Shown here: positions 34,681 through 42,792 of the stretch, in pieces
Layout: the number at the start of each line of letters is the position of its first letter
Position numbering within the stretch: position 1 is the first letter of the stretch
From: Polaribacter batillariae
GTDB lineage: Bacteria; Bacteroidota; Bacteroidia; Flavobacteriales; Flavobacteriaceae
NCBI RefSeq assembly: GCF_017498485.1
Contig: NZ_CP071795.1
Span: forward strand, 3,144,501 to 3,208,500
Direction: 5' to 3'
Length of the DNA stretch: 64,000 bases
Notes under the pieces: model-generated
Databases searched by the model: none
What the model was told of the DNA's origin: nothing
What the model saw: the letters and a program-made list of their open reading frames with translations, nothing else
Position numbers and translations under genes: made by a program

Positions 34681-35679
34681 ATGCCTATTTTACAATCTAA
34701 AATTAATAAAATTGTAGTACTTGTTGTTTCCATTTTAGCAATAGGAACCATTGGTTACATGGGGCTATCTAATTATAATTTAGTAGATGCATTGTACATG
34801 ACTGTAATTACGGTAACTACAGTTGGTTTTGGAGAACTACGACCCTTTTCTCACGAAGAAAAAATTTTTACAATATTTTTAATTTTAACGAGTATAACAG
34901 TTTTTGGATATGCAGTTTCTGCATTTTCGGAATATTTGGTAAGTGGTAAATTATTCGAACATTTTAAACATAAAAAGGTGGAAAAAGAAATAGCACGATT
35001 AAAAGGACACACAATTGTTTGTGGTTTTGGTAGAAATGGAAAACAAGCCATCTTAAAATTGGGGAATTACAATAAAAAATTTGTAGTTGTCGAAAAAAAT
35101 AAAGAAATGATTGAAGCCATAGATATCGAAGGAATGTTAAATATCGAAGGTGATGCAACTTTAGATGAAACTTTAATAAGAGCAGGCATCGAACAAGCCT
35201 CTTTTTTAATAACGGCTTTACCTTCGGATGCAGACAATTTATTTGTAGTATTAACAGCCAGTCAGTTAAACCCAAATTGTAAAGTAATTAGTAGAGCCTC
35301 TAACGAATCTTCTTATAACAAATTAAAAATTGCAGGAGCAGACAATGTAATTATGCCAGATAAATTGGGTGGAGACCATATGGCTTCTTTAGTAACTACG
35401 CCAGATGTTATCGAATTTGTAGATAGACTAACAATAGAAGGAGAAACAACAGCCAATTTAGAAGAAATTGCTGTAAACGACTTGCCAAAAAAATACTTAA
35501 ATAAAACAATTTTAGATTTAGATTTAAGACGCCAAACAGGTTGTACAGTTATTGGTTTTAGAAACCCAGATAGAGATTATATAATTAACCCAGAAGCAAA
35601 CATTAAATTAGTGCCAAATTCGCATTTAATTGTTTTAGGAAGACCAGAGCAAATTATAAAACTAAGAGAATTATTTTAA
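34681..35679 (+). CDS. Potassium channel with RCK (TrkA-N) domain
   Basis: A 332-residue ion channel subunit. Helix 1 is at about residues 10-30, the pore loop and selectivity filter TVTTVGFGELRPFS at about 40-54 (TVGFG, slightly different from the classical TVGYG), and helix 2 at about 60-88. The soluble part contains an RCK N domain: HTIVCGFGRNGKQAILKL (about 109) is the Rossmann Gly-rich motif, with ALPSDADNLFVVLTASQ and a TrkA-C part at the end. It lets K+ through the inner membrane under control of nucleotides or ions bound to RCK. It is cotranscribed with the PspC gene. Confidence 0.9.
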   Translation: MPILQSKINKIVVLVVSILAIGTIGYMGLSNYNLVDALYMTVITVTTVGFGELRPFSHEEKIFTIFLILTSITVFGYAVSAFSEYLVSGKLFEHFKHKKVEKEIARLKGHTIVCGFGRNGKQAILKLGNYNKKFVVVEKNKEMIEAIDIEGMLNIEGDATLDETLIRAGIEQASFLITALPSDADNLFVVLTASQLNPNCKVISRASNESSYNKLKIAGADNVIMPDKLGGDHMASLVTTPDVIEFVDRLTIEGETTANLEEIAVNDLPKKYLNKTILDLDLRRQTGCTVIGFRNPDRDYIINPEANIKLVPNSHLIVLGRPEQIIKLRELF

Positions 35680-35709
35680 TCTAAGAAAGCTAATAATTAG
35701 AATTTAAAA

Positions 35710-36609
35710 ATGAAGAAAATTGTTATTACAGGAAGTAATGGGTTGTTAGGGCAGTCTTTATTAAATTTATTACTGCAAGAAAAAGAAAAATACGAAGTAA
35801 TAGGTTTTTCTAGAGGAAAAAATAGAAGTGGAAGAGACGATTTTAAATATATTTCTATAGATATTACAGAAGAATTAATTCTGAAAGAAAAGCTACAAGA
35901 AATAAAACCAGCAGTAATTATAAACACTGCTGCAATGACGCAAGTAGATGATTGTGAGAACAATAAAGAAGCTTGCGATTTGTTAAATGTAACTGTTGTA
36001 AAATGGCTTACAGAAATTTCTAAAGTAATAAACGCACATCTAATTCATATTTCAACAGACTTTATTTTTGATGGAAAAAAAGGAAACTACACAGAAACAG
36101 ATACGCCAAATCCATTAAGTTATTATGGATTATCTAAGTTAAAATCAGAAGAAATTTTAACAAAATCAAATATAAATTACACCATTTTAAGAACCATTTT
36201 GGTCTATGGAAAAGTATTTGATATGAGTAGAAATAACATTGTTCTTTGGGTAAAGAAAATGTTAGCACAAAAACAAGAAATTACCATTGTAAACGACCAA
36301 TTTAGAACCCCAACATATGTAGAAGATTTGGCAATGGCTTGTAAAATTTCTTTAGATAAAAAAGCTACAGGCATTTATCATATTGCTTCCAACGAATTAT
36401 TAAGCGTTTATGAAATTGCCCAACAAATAGCAGATGCTTTTGCATTAGATAAAAGTTTTATCAAACCAACATCAACATCAACATTAAATCAAACCGCAGC
36501 AAGACCTGCCAAAACAGGTTTCGATTTGTCAAAAACAAATAAAGAGCTCGATTTTTACCCAAAATCTTTTAAAGAAGACTTAGAGAGGTTTAAAGAAAAA
36601 TTAATGTAA
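35710..36609 (+). CDS. SDR family sugar-nucleotide reductase, RmlD-like
   Basis: A 299-residue extended short-chain dehydrogenase. It has the Rossmann motif ITGSNGLLGQSLLNLL at residues 5-20, INTAAMTQVDDCE near 75 and the catalytic YYGLSKLKSEEIL (YxxxK) near 138-150, followed by ILRTILVYGK. This is the pattern of dTDP-4-dehydrorhamnose reductase (RmlD/RfbD) and its paralogues. No other rhamnose genes (rmlA, B, C) are nearby, so it may act on another sugar nucleotide or be a diverged member. It follows the potassium-channel gene after 30 bases. Confidence 0.8.
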   Translation: MKKIVITGSNGLLGQSLLNLLLQEKEKYEVIGFSRGKNRSGRDDFKYISIDITEELILKEKLQEIKPAVIINTAAMTQVDDCENNKEACDLLNVTVVKWLTEISKVINAHLIHISTDFIFDGKKGNYTETDTPNPLSYYGLSKLKSEEILTKSNINYTILRTILVYGKVFDMSRNNIVLWVKKMLAQKQEITIVNDQFRTPTYVEDLAMACKISLDKKATGIYHIASNELLSVYEIAQQIADAFALDKSFIKPTSTSTLNQTAARPAKTGFDLSKTNKELDFYPKSFKEDLERFKEKLM

Positions 36610-36703
36610 AAATCACATTTAACTTATAAAAGTTGTTAAAAGGGCAATTTTTTATGATATTGCGTGCTATTAATTAAAAATACACTAATCATATTTTAAT
36701 ATT

Positions 36704-38296
36704 ATGAAGAAAAAACTTCTTTCGCTGTTATTCTTAGCAGCCCCGTTTTTAGCGTTTGCACAAGAAAAAGGTTTAGATGAACAAATCGATGAAGCATTCG
36801 GAAATGCCACAGGTTGGTTTGTTGATATAATTTTTTATCAGATTCCATTTTCAGAAAACGTTAGTATCTATTGGGTGCTGTTTCCGTTAATTTTAGGAGC
36901 TTTATATTTTACATTTTATTTCAATTTTATCAACTTTAGAGGTTTTTTTACATCTGTGAATATTGTTAGAGGAAAATATGATGGTTTAGAGGGTAAAGGA
37001 GAAAATAAAGCAATTGAAGTTGCTAAAAATGTTTCAACAACAGGTGAAGGAGATAATCCAGATACGATCAGAGTAGAAGGTCATGATGGAGAGGTTTCTC
37101 ACTTTCAGGCGCTTACTGCAGCATTGTCTGCAACAGTTGGTCTAGGAAATATTGCAGGGGTTGCAATCGCGGTTTCTATTGGTGGTGCAGGTGCTACTTT
37201 TTGGATGATTGTTGCTGGCTTTTTAGGAATGGCTTCTAAATTTGTTGAGTGTACATTGGGTGTTAAATATAGAGATATAGAAGCAGACGGAACTGTTTAT
37301 GGAGGTCCAATGTATTATTTAACAAAAGGGTTAAAAAATAAAACTTTAGGTAAAATTTTGGCTGGAGCATTTGCTATTTTTGTAATTGGAGGATCTTTTG
37401 GTGGTGGAAACATGTTTCAAGTAAATCAAGCATTTCAATTAGTAGAAAACATTACTGGAGGAGAGCAATCTTTCTTAAACGGATATGGTTGGGCTTTTGG
37501 TATAGTAATGGCAATATTAGTTGGTATTGTAATTATTGGAGGTATTAAGAAGATAGCAAAAGTAACAGACAAGATTGTACCTTTTATGGTGGCAATTTAT
37601 GTTCTAGCATCTTTATATGTAATTTTCTTTAATTATGATATGATTGGAGATGCATTTTTGCAAATTTTCCATGGAGCATTTAGTCCAGAAGGAATCGCAG
37701 GTGGTGCAGTAGGTGTTTTGGTACAAGGATTTAGAAGAGCTGCTTTTTCAAACGAAGCAGGTATTGGTTCTGCATCTATTGCACATTCAGCAGTAAAAAC
37801 AAAATATGCAGCTAGTGAAGGTATGGTTGCTTTATTAGAACCTTTTATAGACACAGTTGTAGTTTGTACAATGACAGCTTTGGTATTAATTATTACAGGA
37901 AATGTAACAGCAGAAAATGCGTCTCTAAATGATGCTCAAGCAATTTTATTAACATCAGGAGCATTCGAATCTGCGATTTCTTGGTTTCCTTATGTTTTAA
38001 CAGTTGCGGTTGTTTTATTTGCATTTAGTTCTATGATTTCTTGGTCTTACTACGGCTTTCAAGGTTGGGCATATTTATTCGGAAGATCTAAAAAAATGGA
38101 ATATACATATAAAGTAATCTTTTGTGTATTTGTAGTAATTGGTGCAGCAGCGAGTTTAGGTTCTGTAATTGGTTTCTCAGATGCGATGGTTTTTGCGATG
38201 ATGGTACCCAATATGATTGGTTTAATTTTCTTAGCACCAAAAGTAAAAGCAGAGTTAAAAAGATATATGGGGGCAATAAAAGCTTCCAAAGCATAA
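36704..38296 (+). CDS. Alanine/glycine:cation symporter (AGCS family)
   Basis: A 530-residue membrane transporter with about 11 hydrophobic segments. Family blocks are LTAALSATVGLGNIAGVAIA near residue 140 (the N-terminal Gly-rich substrate/Na+ site), GAGATFWMIVAGFLGMASKF, TVYGGPMYYLTKGL and RAAFSNEAGIGSASIAHSA near 345 (another AGCS signature). The N-terminus MKKKLLSLLFLAAPFLAFAQ reads like a cleavable signal peptide followed by an extra segment, which is usual for Bacteroidota members. It brings in alanine or glycine with Na+ or H+. An intergenic AT-rich region of about 95 bases upstream must hold its promoter. Confidence 0.93.
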   Translation: MKKKLLSLLFLAAPFLAFAQEKGLDEQIDEAFGNATGWFVDIIFYQIPFSENVSIYWVLFPLILGALYFTFYFNFINFRGFFTSVNIVRGKYDGLEGKGENKAIEVAKNVSTTGEGDNPDTIRVEGHDGEVSHFQALTAALSATVGLGNIAGVAIAVSIGGAGATFWMIVAGFLGMASKFVECTLGVKYRDIEADGTVYGGPMYYLTKGLKNKTLGKILAGAFAIFVIGGSFGGGNMFQVNQAFQLVENITGGEQSFLNGYGWAFGIVMAILVGIVIIGGIKKIAKVTDKIVPFMVAIYVLASLYVIFFNYDMIGDAFLQIFHGAFSPEGIAGGAVGVLVQGFRRAAFSNEAGIGSASIAHSAVKTKYAASEGMVALLEPFIDTVVVCTMTALVLIITGNVTAENASLNDAQAILLTSGAFESAISWFPYVLTVAVVLFAFSSMISWSYYGFQGWAYLFGRSKKMEYTYKVIFCVFVVIGAAASLGSVIGFSDAMVFAMMVPNMIGLIFLAPKVKAELKRYMGAIKASKA

Positions 38297-38314
38297 TATG
38301 TAAAATGTTACAAC

Positions 38315-39214
38315 ATGAGTATATTCAAATCCCATTTCTGGTATAATAAAAGCCAAAGAAATGGGATTTTTCTTTTAGTACTATTAATTATTGTATTTCA
38401 AAGTATTATTGTTTTTGTTGACTTTTCTTCAGATGTAATGGTTAGTACAGAAACTCCAAAAGTTCTTGCTTTTCAACATAAAATAGACAGTCTTCGAAAA
38501 GTTGAAATTGAAAACAGAAAACCCAAAATAACCCCTTTCAATCCAAACTATATTACAGATTTTAAGGGCGAGCAATTAGGAATGTCTTTAGAAGAAATAG
38601 ATAGGTTACTAGCTTTTAGAAAAACGAGTAAATTTATCAATTCAAAAAAAGAATTTCAACAAATCACAAAAGTTTCAGACAGTTTACTTGATAAAATTTC
38701 TCCGCATTTTAAGTTTCCAGACTGGGTAGTTCAAAAAAATCAAAATAAATACAGCAATCAAAATGTCATTTCGAGCGGAGTCGAGGAATCTCGAAAACCA
38801 AAATATAAACTTACTACAAACGATATTAACAAAGCAACCGCACAAGATTTTCAAACAATAAACGGAATTGGACCAGCATTTTCAAAAAGAATTATTAAGT
38901 ACCGCTCTAAATTACAAGGGTTTTCATTTCAAAACCAACTCTACGAAGTTTGGGGCTTAGAAAAACAAGTCGCCGATAGCGTATTAGAAACATTTAAAAT
39001 ATTCGACAAACCAAAAATTAAAACTCAAAATATAAACACAATTACTTTCAAGCAGTTACTTAAAAATCCATATATCGATTACGAATTGTGCAAAAAAATA
39101 TTTAATTATAGAGACGAAGTTGCAGAGATTCAAAATATATCAGAATTAAAAAATATCAAAGGCTTTCCTTTAGATAAATATGATAGAATAGTCTTATATT
39201 TGGTTGCTGAATAA
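38315..39214 (+). CDS. Helix-hairpin-helix (ComEA-like) protein with a repeat-derived insertion
   Basis: A 299-residue protein with one N-terminal membrane helix (about residues 16-35, IFLLVLLIIVFQSIIVFVDF) and two or three helix-hairpin-helix units: NYITDFKGEQLGMSLEEIDR region near 77, NDINKATAQDFQTINGIGPA near 172, and LKNIKGFPLDKYD near 280. It may bind DNA at the membrane, as in competence-related ComEA, but a ComEA role is inferred from fold only. Residues about 151-161 (NVISSGVEESR) are encoded by a copy of a widespread palindromic repeat inserted in frame between domains. The start ATG lies 19 bases after the symporter stop. Confidence 0.8.
   Translation: MSIFKSHFWYNKSQRNGIFLLVLLIIVFQSIIVFVDFSSDVMVSTETPKVLAFQHKIDSLRKVEIENRKPKITPFNPNYITDFKGEQLGMSLEEIDRLLAFRKTSKFINSKKEFQQITKVSDSLLDKISPHFKFPDWVVQKNQNKYSNQNVISSGVEESRKPKYKLTTNDINKATAQDFQTINGIGPAFSKRIIKYRSKLQGFSFQNQLYEVWGLEKQVADSVLETFKIFDKPKIKTQNINTITFKQLLKNPYIDYELCKKIFNYRDEVAEIQNISELKNIKGFPLDKYDRIVLYLVAE
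38764..38794. repeat. Palindromic interspersed repeat inserted in frame in a coding gene
   Basis: The sequence from 38764 begins TGTCATTTCGAGCGGAGTCG and continues AGGAATCTCGA. This matches a repeat common in Flavobacteriaceae genomes with core TTTCGAGCGnAGTCGAG. It adds about 10 codons in a low-complexity linker (N and K rich) without breaking the frame. Related cores are at 55725-55785 and 12477-12494. Confidence 0.75.
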
Positions 39215-39234
39215 ACAACTCAAATTAGTACCGC

Positions 39235-40401
39235 ATGAATAATATGTATTTTACTGAAGAACACGAATTTTTTCGTACAAGTTTTAGAGATTTTTTGCAA
39301 AAAGAAGTCGTTCCTCATATCGAAAAATGGGAAAAAACAGGAACCATAGATCGTTTTATTTGGAAAAAATTTGGCGAAATGGGCTATTTTGGTTTATCTA
39401 CTCCAGAAGAATATGGAGGTATGGATGTGGATCTTTTTTATACCGTAATTTTTTTAGAAGAATTGCAAAAAATAAACTCAGGAGGTTTTGCTGCTGCAAT
39501 GTGGGCGCACGAATATTTAGCGATGACACACCTAAACAAAGAAGCAAGCGAAGCAACCAAACAAAAATACCTAGTGCCAAGTGTAACAGGAGATAAAATT
39601 GGTTGTTTGTGTATCACAGAACCTTTTGGAGGTTCCGATGTTGCAGGAATGCGTTCTACAGCGATAAAAAAAGGAGATAAATATATTTTAAATGGCTCTA
39701 AAACATTTATCACAAACGGAATTTATTCCGATTATTTAATAGTTGCCGCAAAAACAGATCCTTCAGATAAATACAAAGGAATTAGTATTTTTGTAGTAGA
39801 TAGAGATGCAAAAGGAGTTTCTGCAACTAAATTAGATAAATTAGGTTGGAGAGCTTCAGATACAGGAGAAATTGCGTTCGATAACGTAGAAATTCCAGCA
39901 GAAAATTTAATGGGAGAAGAAGGAAAAGGTTTTCCATACATTATGCAACACTTTGCCCTAGAGCGCTTAGTTATGGGAATAAATGCACACGCAAGAGCAG
40001 AATATGCTGTAGATTATGCAATTAACTACATGAAAGAAAGAGTTGCTTTTGGTAAGTCGTTAGATAAGTTTCAAGCATTAAGACATAAAATTGCTGAAAT
40101 GGCAAGTAGAATCGACATGTGTAGAGAATACAATTACTCGATTGCCAAACGTTTAAACGATGGTAAATATGTTGTTAAAGAGGCAAGTATGTCTAAATTA
40201 TTATCAACAAAAATGGCAGACGAAGTAGTTTACGAAGCACTTCAAATGTTAGGCGGTTATGGGTATATGGAAGATTACCCAATGGCTCGTTTACTGCGCG
40301 ACAGTAGGTTAGGGCCCATTGGAGGAGGTACTTCAGAAATCTTAAAAGAAATCATCGCTAAAATGATAATTGATAACAAAGAATACAAACCAGCGACCTA
40401 A
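39235..40401 (+). CDS. Acyl-CoA dehydrogenase
   Basis: A 388-residue acyl-CoA dehydrogenase with the three expected parts: an N-terminal helical domain, the middle beta domain (CLCITEPFGGSDVAGMRSTA at about residue 122, where FAD and acyl-CoA bind, and KTFITNGIYSDYLIVAAK), and the C-terminal helical domain with FALERLVMGI near residue 243 (position of a catalytic Glu in IVD-like enzymes) and QMLGGYGYMEDYPMARLLRD near 340, the family signature. It oxidises an acyl-CoA thioester with FAD and passes electrons to ETF; chain length cannot be told. It is followed by a strong terminator. Confidence 0.93.
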   Translation: MNNMYFTEEHEFFRTSFRDFLQKEVVPHIEKWEKTGTIDRFIWKKFGEMGYFGLSTPEEYGGMDVDLFYTVIFLEELQKINSGGFAAAMWAHEYLAMTHLNKEASEATKQKYLVPSVTGDKIGCLCITEPFGGSDVAGMRSTAIKKGDKYILNGSKTFITNGIYSDYLIVAAKTDPSDKYKGISIFVVDRDAKGVSATKLDKLGWRASDTGEIAFDNVEIPAENLMGEEGKGFPYIMQHFALERLVMGINAHARAEYAVDYAINYMKERVAFGKSLDKFQALRHKIAEMASRIDMCREYNYSIAKRLNDGKYVVKEASMSKLLSTKMADEVVYEALQMLGGYGYMEDYPMARLLRDSRLGPIGGGTSEILKEIIAKMIIDNKEYKPAT

Positions 40402-40419
40402 ATAAGGTTAAAAAAATAT

Positions 40420-40457
40420 AAATATCCTGTAAAAGCCCAAAATTTTACAGGATATTT
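40420..40457 (+). terminator. Intrinsic terminator after acyl-CoA dehydrogenase
   Basis: A 15-bp perfect stem (AAATATCCTGTAAAA with its complement) around GCCCAAAA, followed by a T-rich stretch. Confidence 0.85.
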
Positions 40458-40623
40458 TATTTTACGGTAATTGCAAATGATCAATGGCATTACGTCGAAT
40501 TCATGTTGAAAAAAGTCAGGTTTTCTATCATTATAAAAAAAGAATAACACTTGTTTTGAGTGAAGTTTAAAAGTTTTATCTCTAACGTAAATTCAAGTAT
40601 AGAAAAATAATTTAGTTTTTAGA
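40458..40623. other. Intergenic, nothing recognised
   Basis: Together with the terminator before it and the rpsU leader after it, this makes a gene-free stretch of about 330 bases. The 166 bases here are AT-rich, have no reading frame of note, and I see no RNA or repeat in them. Confidence 0.5.
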
Positions 40624-40654
40624 ATTGCCAATTCATAATTTGTAATTACCTTTG
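40624..40654 (+). promoter_or_regulatory. rpsU promoter
   Basis: ATTG at 40624-40627, 19-base spacer, TACCTTTG at 40647-40654: a near-consensus flavobacterial -33/-7 pair. The start point should be near 40661, giving a leader of about 70 bases that contains a small hairpin (AATAGT ... ACTATT, 40674-40691) and a strong ribosome binding site. Confidence 0.7.
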
Positions 40655-40712
40655 CAGTCCAAAAAATAAACCCAATAGTTTAAATACTATTTAAAAAATA
40701 TAAAAGATACTT

Positions 40713-40739
40713 ATGAAGGGAGGTGCCAACTTATGTTAA
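40713..40739 (+). promoter_or_regulatory. Strong Shine-Dalgarno of rpsU with overlapping 8-codon minicistron
   Basis: AAGGGAGGTG at 40716-40725 is a long match to the anti-Shine-Dalgarno, 7 bases before the rpsU ATG at 40733. Such sites are very rare in Bacteroidota. An ATG at 40713 opens a small frame (M-K-G-G-A-N-L-C) that runs through the site and ends with TAA at 40737-40739, overlapping the rpsU start in another frame. The Shine-Dalgarno is seen directly; translation of the small frame is speculative. Confidence 0.7.
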
Positions 40740-40930
40740 TTATACCTATTAAAGAAGGAGAAAACATCGATAGAGCTTTAAAACGTTACAAACGAAAATT
40801 CGACCGTACAAAAACAATGAAGAACTTGCGTAATAGAAAGAACTTCACGAAACCTTCAGTAGCAAAAAGAGCTCAAAGAATAAAAGCTTCTTACGTTCAA
40901 AAATTAAGAACACAAGAAGAAGTAGGGTAG
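40733..40930 (+). CDS. rpsU: 30S ribosomal protein S21
   Basis: A 65-residue bS21 starting MLIIPIKEGENIDRALKRYK, basic throughout (FDRTKTMKNLRNRKNFTKPS), of normal length for the phylum. In Bacteroidota, bS21 with bS18 and bS6 holds the anti-Shine-Dalgarno end of 16S rRNA and keeps it from pairing with messages, which explains why most genes lack a Shine-Dalgarno. rpsU itself keeps a strong one, seen here, so that ribosomes without bS21 can translate it (known from Flavobacterium johnsoniae work). It has its own promoter and terminator. Confidence 0.95.
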   Translation: MLIIPIKEGENIDRALKRYKRKFDRTKTMKNLRNRKNFTKPSVAKRAQRIKASYVQKLRTQEEVG

Positions 40931-41033
40931 TGCAACTCAATTTTGATGAATCTAAAATATTTTCTCAAAATTGTAAGTTGAACCAATCTCGGTAAAAAGC
41001 AAGATTTCTTATTAAGATATCTGTTATCAATAT

Positions 41034-41072
41034 AAAAAACTCGTAATATTAAAGTATGTTACGAGTTTTTTT
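41034..41072 (+). terminator. Intrinsic terminator after rpsU
   Basis: AAAAAACTCGTAA pairs perfectly with TTACGAGTTTTTT, followed by further T. It separates rpsU from xerC. Confidence 0.85.
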
Positions 41073-41122
41073 GTGTCTAATTTTAGTAACTTTGACTTTA
41101 AATAAGTCTAGAATTCAAAACC

Positions 41123-42019
41123 TTGAACGTTTTAATAGCCTCTTTTTTGGAATACCTTGCGTTAGAAAAACAATACGCTAAGCATACAGTTACGGCATAT
41201 AAAACAGATTTGTTATCTTTTAAAGACTTTTGCGAAACAGAATACGACATAGAAAATCTTTTAGAAGTACATTATCCAATTGTAAGAAGTTGGGTGGTTT
41301 ATTTAGTTGACTTAAACATTTCAAACAGAAGTATTAATAGAAAAGCAACTTCACTAAAATCTTTTTATAAATTTCTTCAAAAAATAGGTCACATAGAAGC
41401 CAATCCACTAGCAAAATTTAAAGCCTTAAAAGTCGAGAAAAAAGTACAAGTTCCATTTTCAAAAAAAGAAATTAATAAAGTAATTGATGCAATCGATTTA
41501 GATAGCGATTTTATATCAATCAGAAATAAATTAATAGTAGAGTTTTTTTACTCTATGGGATTAAGAAGAATAGAGCTAGTTCGTATAAAAGAATCCGACA
41601 TAAGCCTATCTAACAAAACCATTAAAATTTTAGGAAAAAGAAATAAAGAGCGTTTCGTACCAATATTAGATTCGGTTTTAGAAACTTTAAGAAAATATTT
41701 AGAACTAAAAAAACAATACCCTACTTTAGAAAACGTTTTATTTATAACTGAAAGAGGAAATAAAATTTATGAAACACTTGTTTACAGAATTATAAATACT
41801 TATTTTAGTCAAGTCTCTTCAAAGGTAAAAAAGAGTCCTCATATACTTAGGCATTCTTTTGCAACAGACCTTTTAAATGCAGGGGCAGATTTAAACTCAG
41901 TTAAGGAATTGCTAGGGCATTCATCCTTAGCTTCAACACAAGTCTATATACATAATAGTCTTGATGCAATAAAAAAAGTGTATAACCAAGCTCACCCTAG
42001 GAGCAAAAAAAAAGAATGA
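41123..42019 (+). CDS. xerC: Tyrosine recombinase XerC (TTG start)
   Basis: A 298-residue tyrosine recombinase. The start is a TTG at 41123, giving MNVLIASFLEYLALEKQYAK, the usual N-terminal SAM-like domain; no ATG is near. Catalytic residues are visible: Arg in MGLRRIELVRI near residue 150, the Lys hairpin in ILGKRNKERFVP, HILRHSFATDLL near 247 (His and Arg), and LLGHSSLASTQVYIH near 269 (His and the nucleophile Tyr). The enzyme resolves chromosome dimers at dif, possibly with a XerD partner. It sits between rpsU and hpf, four bases before the latter, with no other integron or phage features, so a housekeeping role is most likely. Confidence 0.88.
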   Translation: MNVLIASFLEYLALEKQYAKHTVTAYKTDLLSFKDFCETEYDIENLLEVHYPIVRSWVVYLVDLNISNRSINRKATSLKSFYKFLQKIGHIEANPLAKFKALKVEKKVQVPFSKKEINKVIDAIDLDSDFISIRNKLIVEFFYSMGLRRIELVRIKESDISLSNKTIKILGKRNKERFVPILDSVLETLRKYLELKKQYPTLENVLFITERGNKIYETLVYRIINTYFSQVSSKVKKSPHILRHSFATDLLNAGADLNSVKELLGHSSLASTQVYIHNSLDAIKKVYNQAHPRSKKKE

Positions 42020-42022
42020 TTT

Positions 42023-42331
42023 ATGAAAGTATTCACACAATCCGTTAATTTTAATGCAGACAGCGAATTAATTAAATTTGTAGAGAAAAAGGTCGAGTCT
42101 CTAGTTAAGTTTCACGATAAAATAGTAGATGCAGAGGTTTTTTTAAAGGTACTGAACACAAGTGACAAAGAAAATAAAATCACAGAAGTAAAAATTAACA
42201 TCCCAGGAAGCGAGCTAATTGTTAAAAGAGAAACAAAAACCTTCGAAGAAGGAGTAAATTCGGCAGTAGATAACTTAAAAAGACAGCTAAAAAGATCTAA
42301 AGAAAAACATAGAGATTCTTTAATTTCATAA
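42023..42331 (+). CDS. hpf: Ribosome hibernation promoting factor (short HPF)
   Basis: A 102-residue HPF/YfiA-type protein. It has the S30AE beta-alpha fold: MKVFTQSVNFNADSELIKFV, then VEKKVESLVKFHDKIVDAEV, and the basic C-terminal helix SAVDNLKRQLKRSKEKHRDS. There is no long-HPF C-terminal dimer domain, so it is the short form. It binds the 30S decoding centre in slow growth. It is placed between xerC and the tRNA/tuf operon and probably shares the xerC transcript (3 bases between stop and start). Confidence 0.9.
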   Translation: MKVFTQSVNFNADSELIKFVEKKVESLVKFHDKIVDAEVFLKVLNTSDKENKITEVKINIPGSELIVKRETKTFEEGVNSAVDNLKRQLKRSKEKHRDSLIS

Positions 42332-42368
42332 AAAGATTAAAAAAAGTAAAAAAAATAATTATAAAAAG

Positions 42369-42399
42369 TTTTAGAATATAAAAAAACTTTATACATTTG
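42369..42399 (+). promoter_or_regulatory. Promoter of the tRNA-tuf operon
   Basis: TACATTTG at 42392-42399 matches TAnnTTTG, with a weak -33 element (TTTTAG at 42369-42374). Transcription should begin about 35 bases before the first tRNA. Confidence 0.6.
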
Positions 42400-42439
42400 C
42401 AATCCGTTAGAAATAGCGGGTTGTTTTTTTACAACAAAA

Positions 42440-42513
42440 GCCGATGTAGCTCAGCTGGCTAGAGCAGCTGATTTGTAATCAGCAGGTCGTGGGTTCGAGT
42501 CCCTCCATCGGCT
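42440..42513 (+). tRNA. tRNA-Thr (anticodon TGT)
   Basis: 74 bases, acceptor stem GCCGATG with CATCGGC and discriminator T. The D arm has TAGCTCAGCTGG, the anticodon loop T-T-TGT-A-A is closed by CTGAT/ATCAG, and the T arm has GTGGGTTCGAGTCCC. CCA is not encoded. First of four tRNAs ahead of tuf. Confidence 0.97.
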
Positions 42514-42552
42514 CTAAGAAAACAAATAAAGTTCATTAAAATAGTAAATTTC

Positions 42553-42634
42553 GGGGAGATACTCAAGCGGCCAACGAGGACGGACTGTAACTCCGTTGAC
42601 TATGTCTTCGCAGGTTCGAATCCTGCTCTCCCCA
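42553..42634 (+). tRNA. tRNA-Tyr (anticodon GTA)
   Basis: 82 bases with the long variable arm of class II tRNA. Acceptor GGGGAGA with TCTCCCC, discriminator A, anticodon loop CTGTAAC giving GTA, T arm GCAGGTTCGAATCCTGC. CCA is not encoded. Confidence 0.97.
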
Positions 42635-42647
42635 CAATTTATATATT

Positions 42648-42720
42648 GCGAAAGTAGCTCAGTTGGTAGAGCGTCAGCCTTCCAAGCTGAATGTCGCCGG
42701 TTCGAACCCGGTCTTTCGCT
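42648..42720 (+). tRNA. tRNA-Gly (anticodon TCC)
   Basis: 73 bases. Acceptor GCGAAAG with CTTTCGC, anticodon loop C-T-TCC-A-A closed by CAGC/GCTG, T arm GCCGGTTCGAACCCGGT. A degenerate copy of its 3' end lies about 100 bases downstream (42816-42833). Confidence 0.96.
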
Positions 42721-42792
42721 CAAAGATTTTTGTTGTAAAGAAATTTAGATAGATTTTTTTAAACAGCAAAAAAAGTAGGAAAAGAAGTTTGT

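Noticed and set aside
41123..42019. XerC as the integrase of a mobile island
   Set aside because: No att repeats flank the gene and no cargo genes lie nearby; its place between rpsU and hpf and its size fit the housekeeping recombinase.
42514..42723. Minus-strand frame across the tRNA genes, 69 codons
   Set aside because: It is antisense to tRNA-Tyr and tRNA-Gly; such frames are a known annotation artefact.
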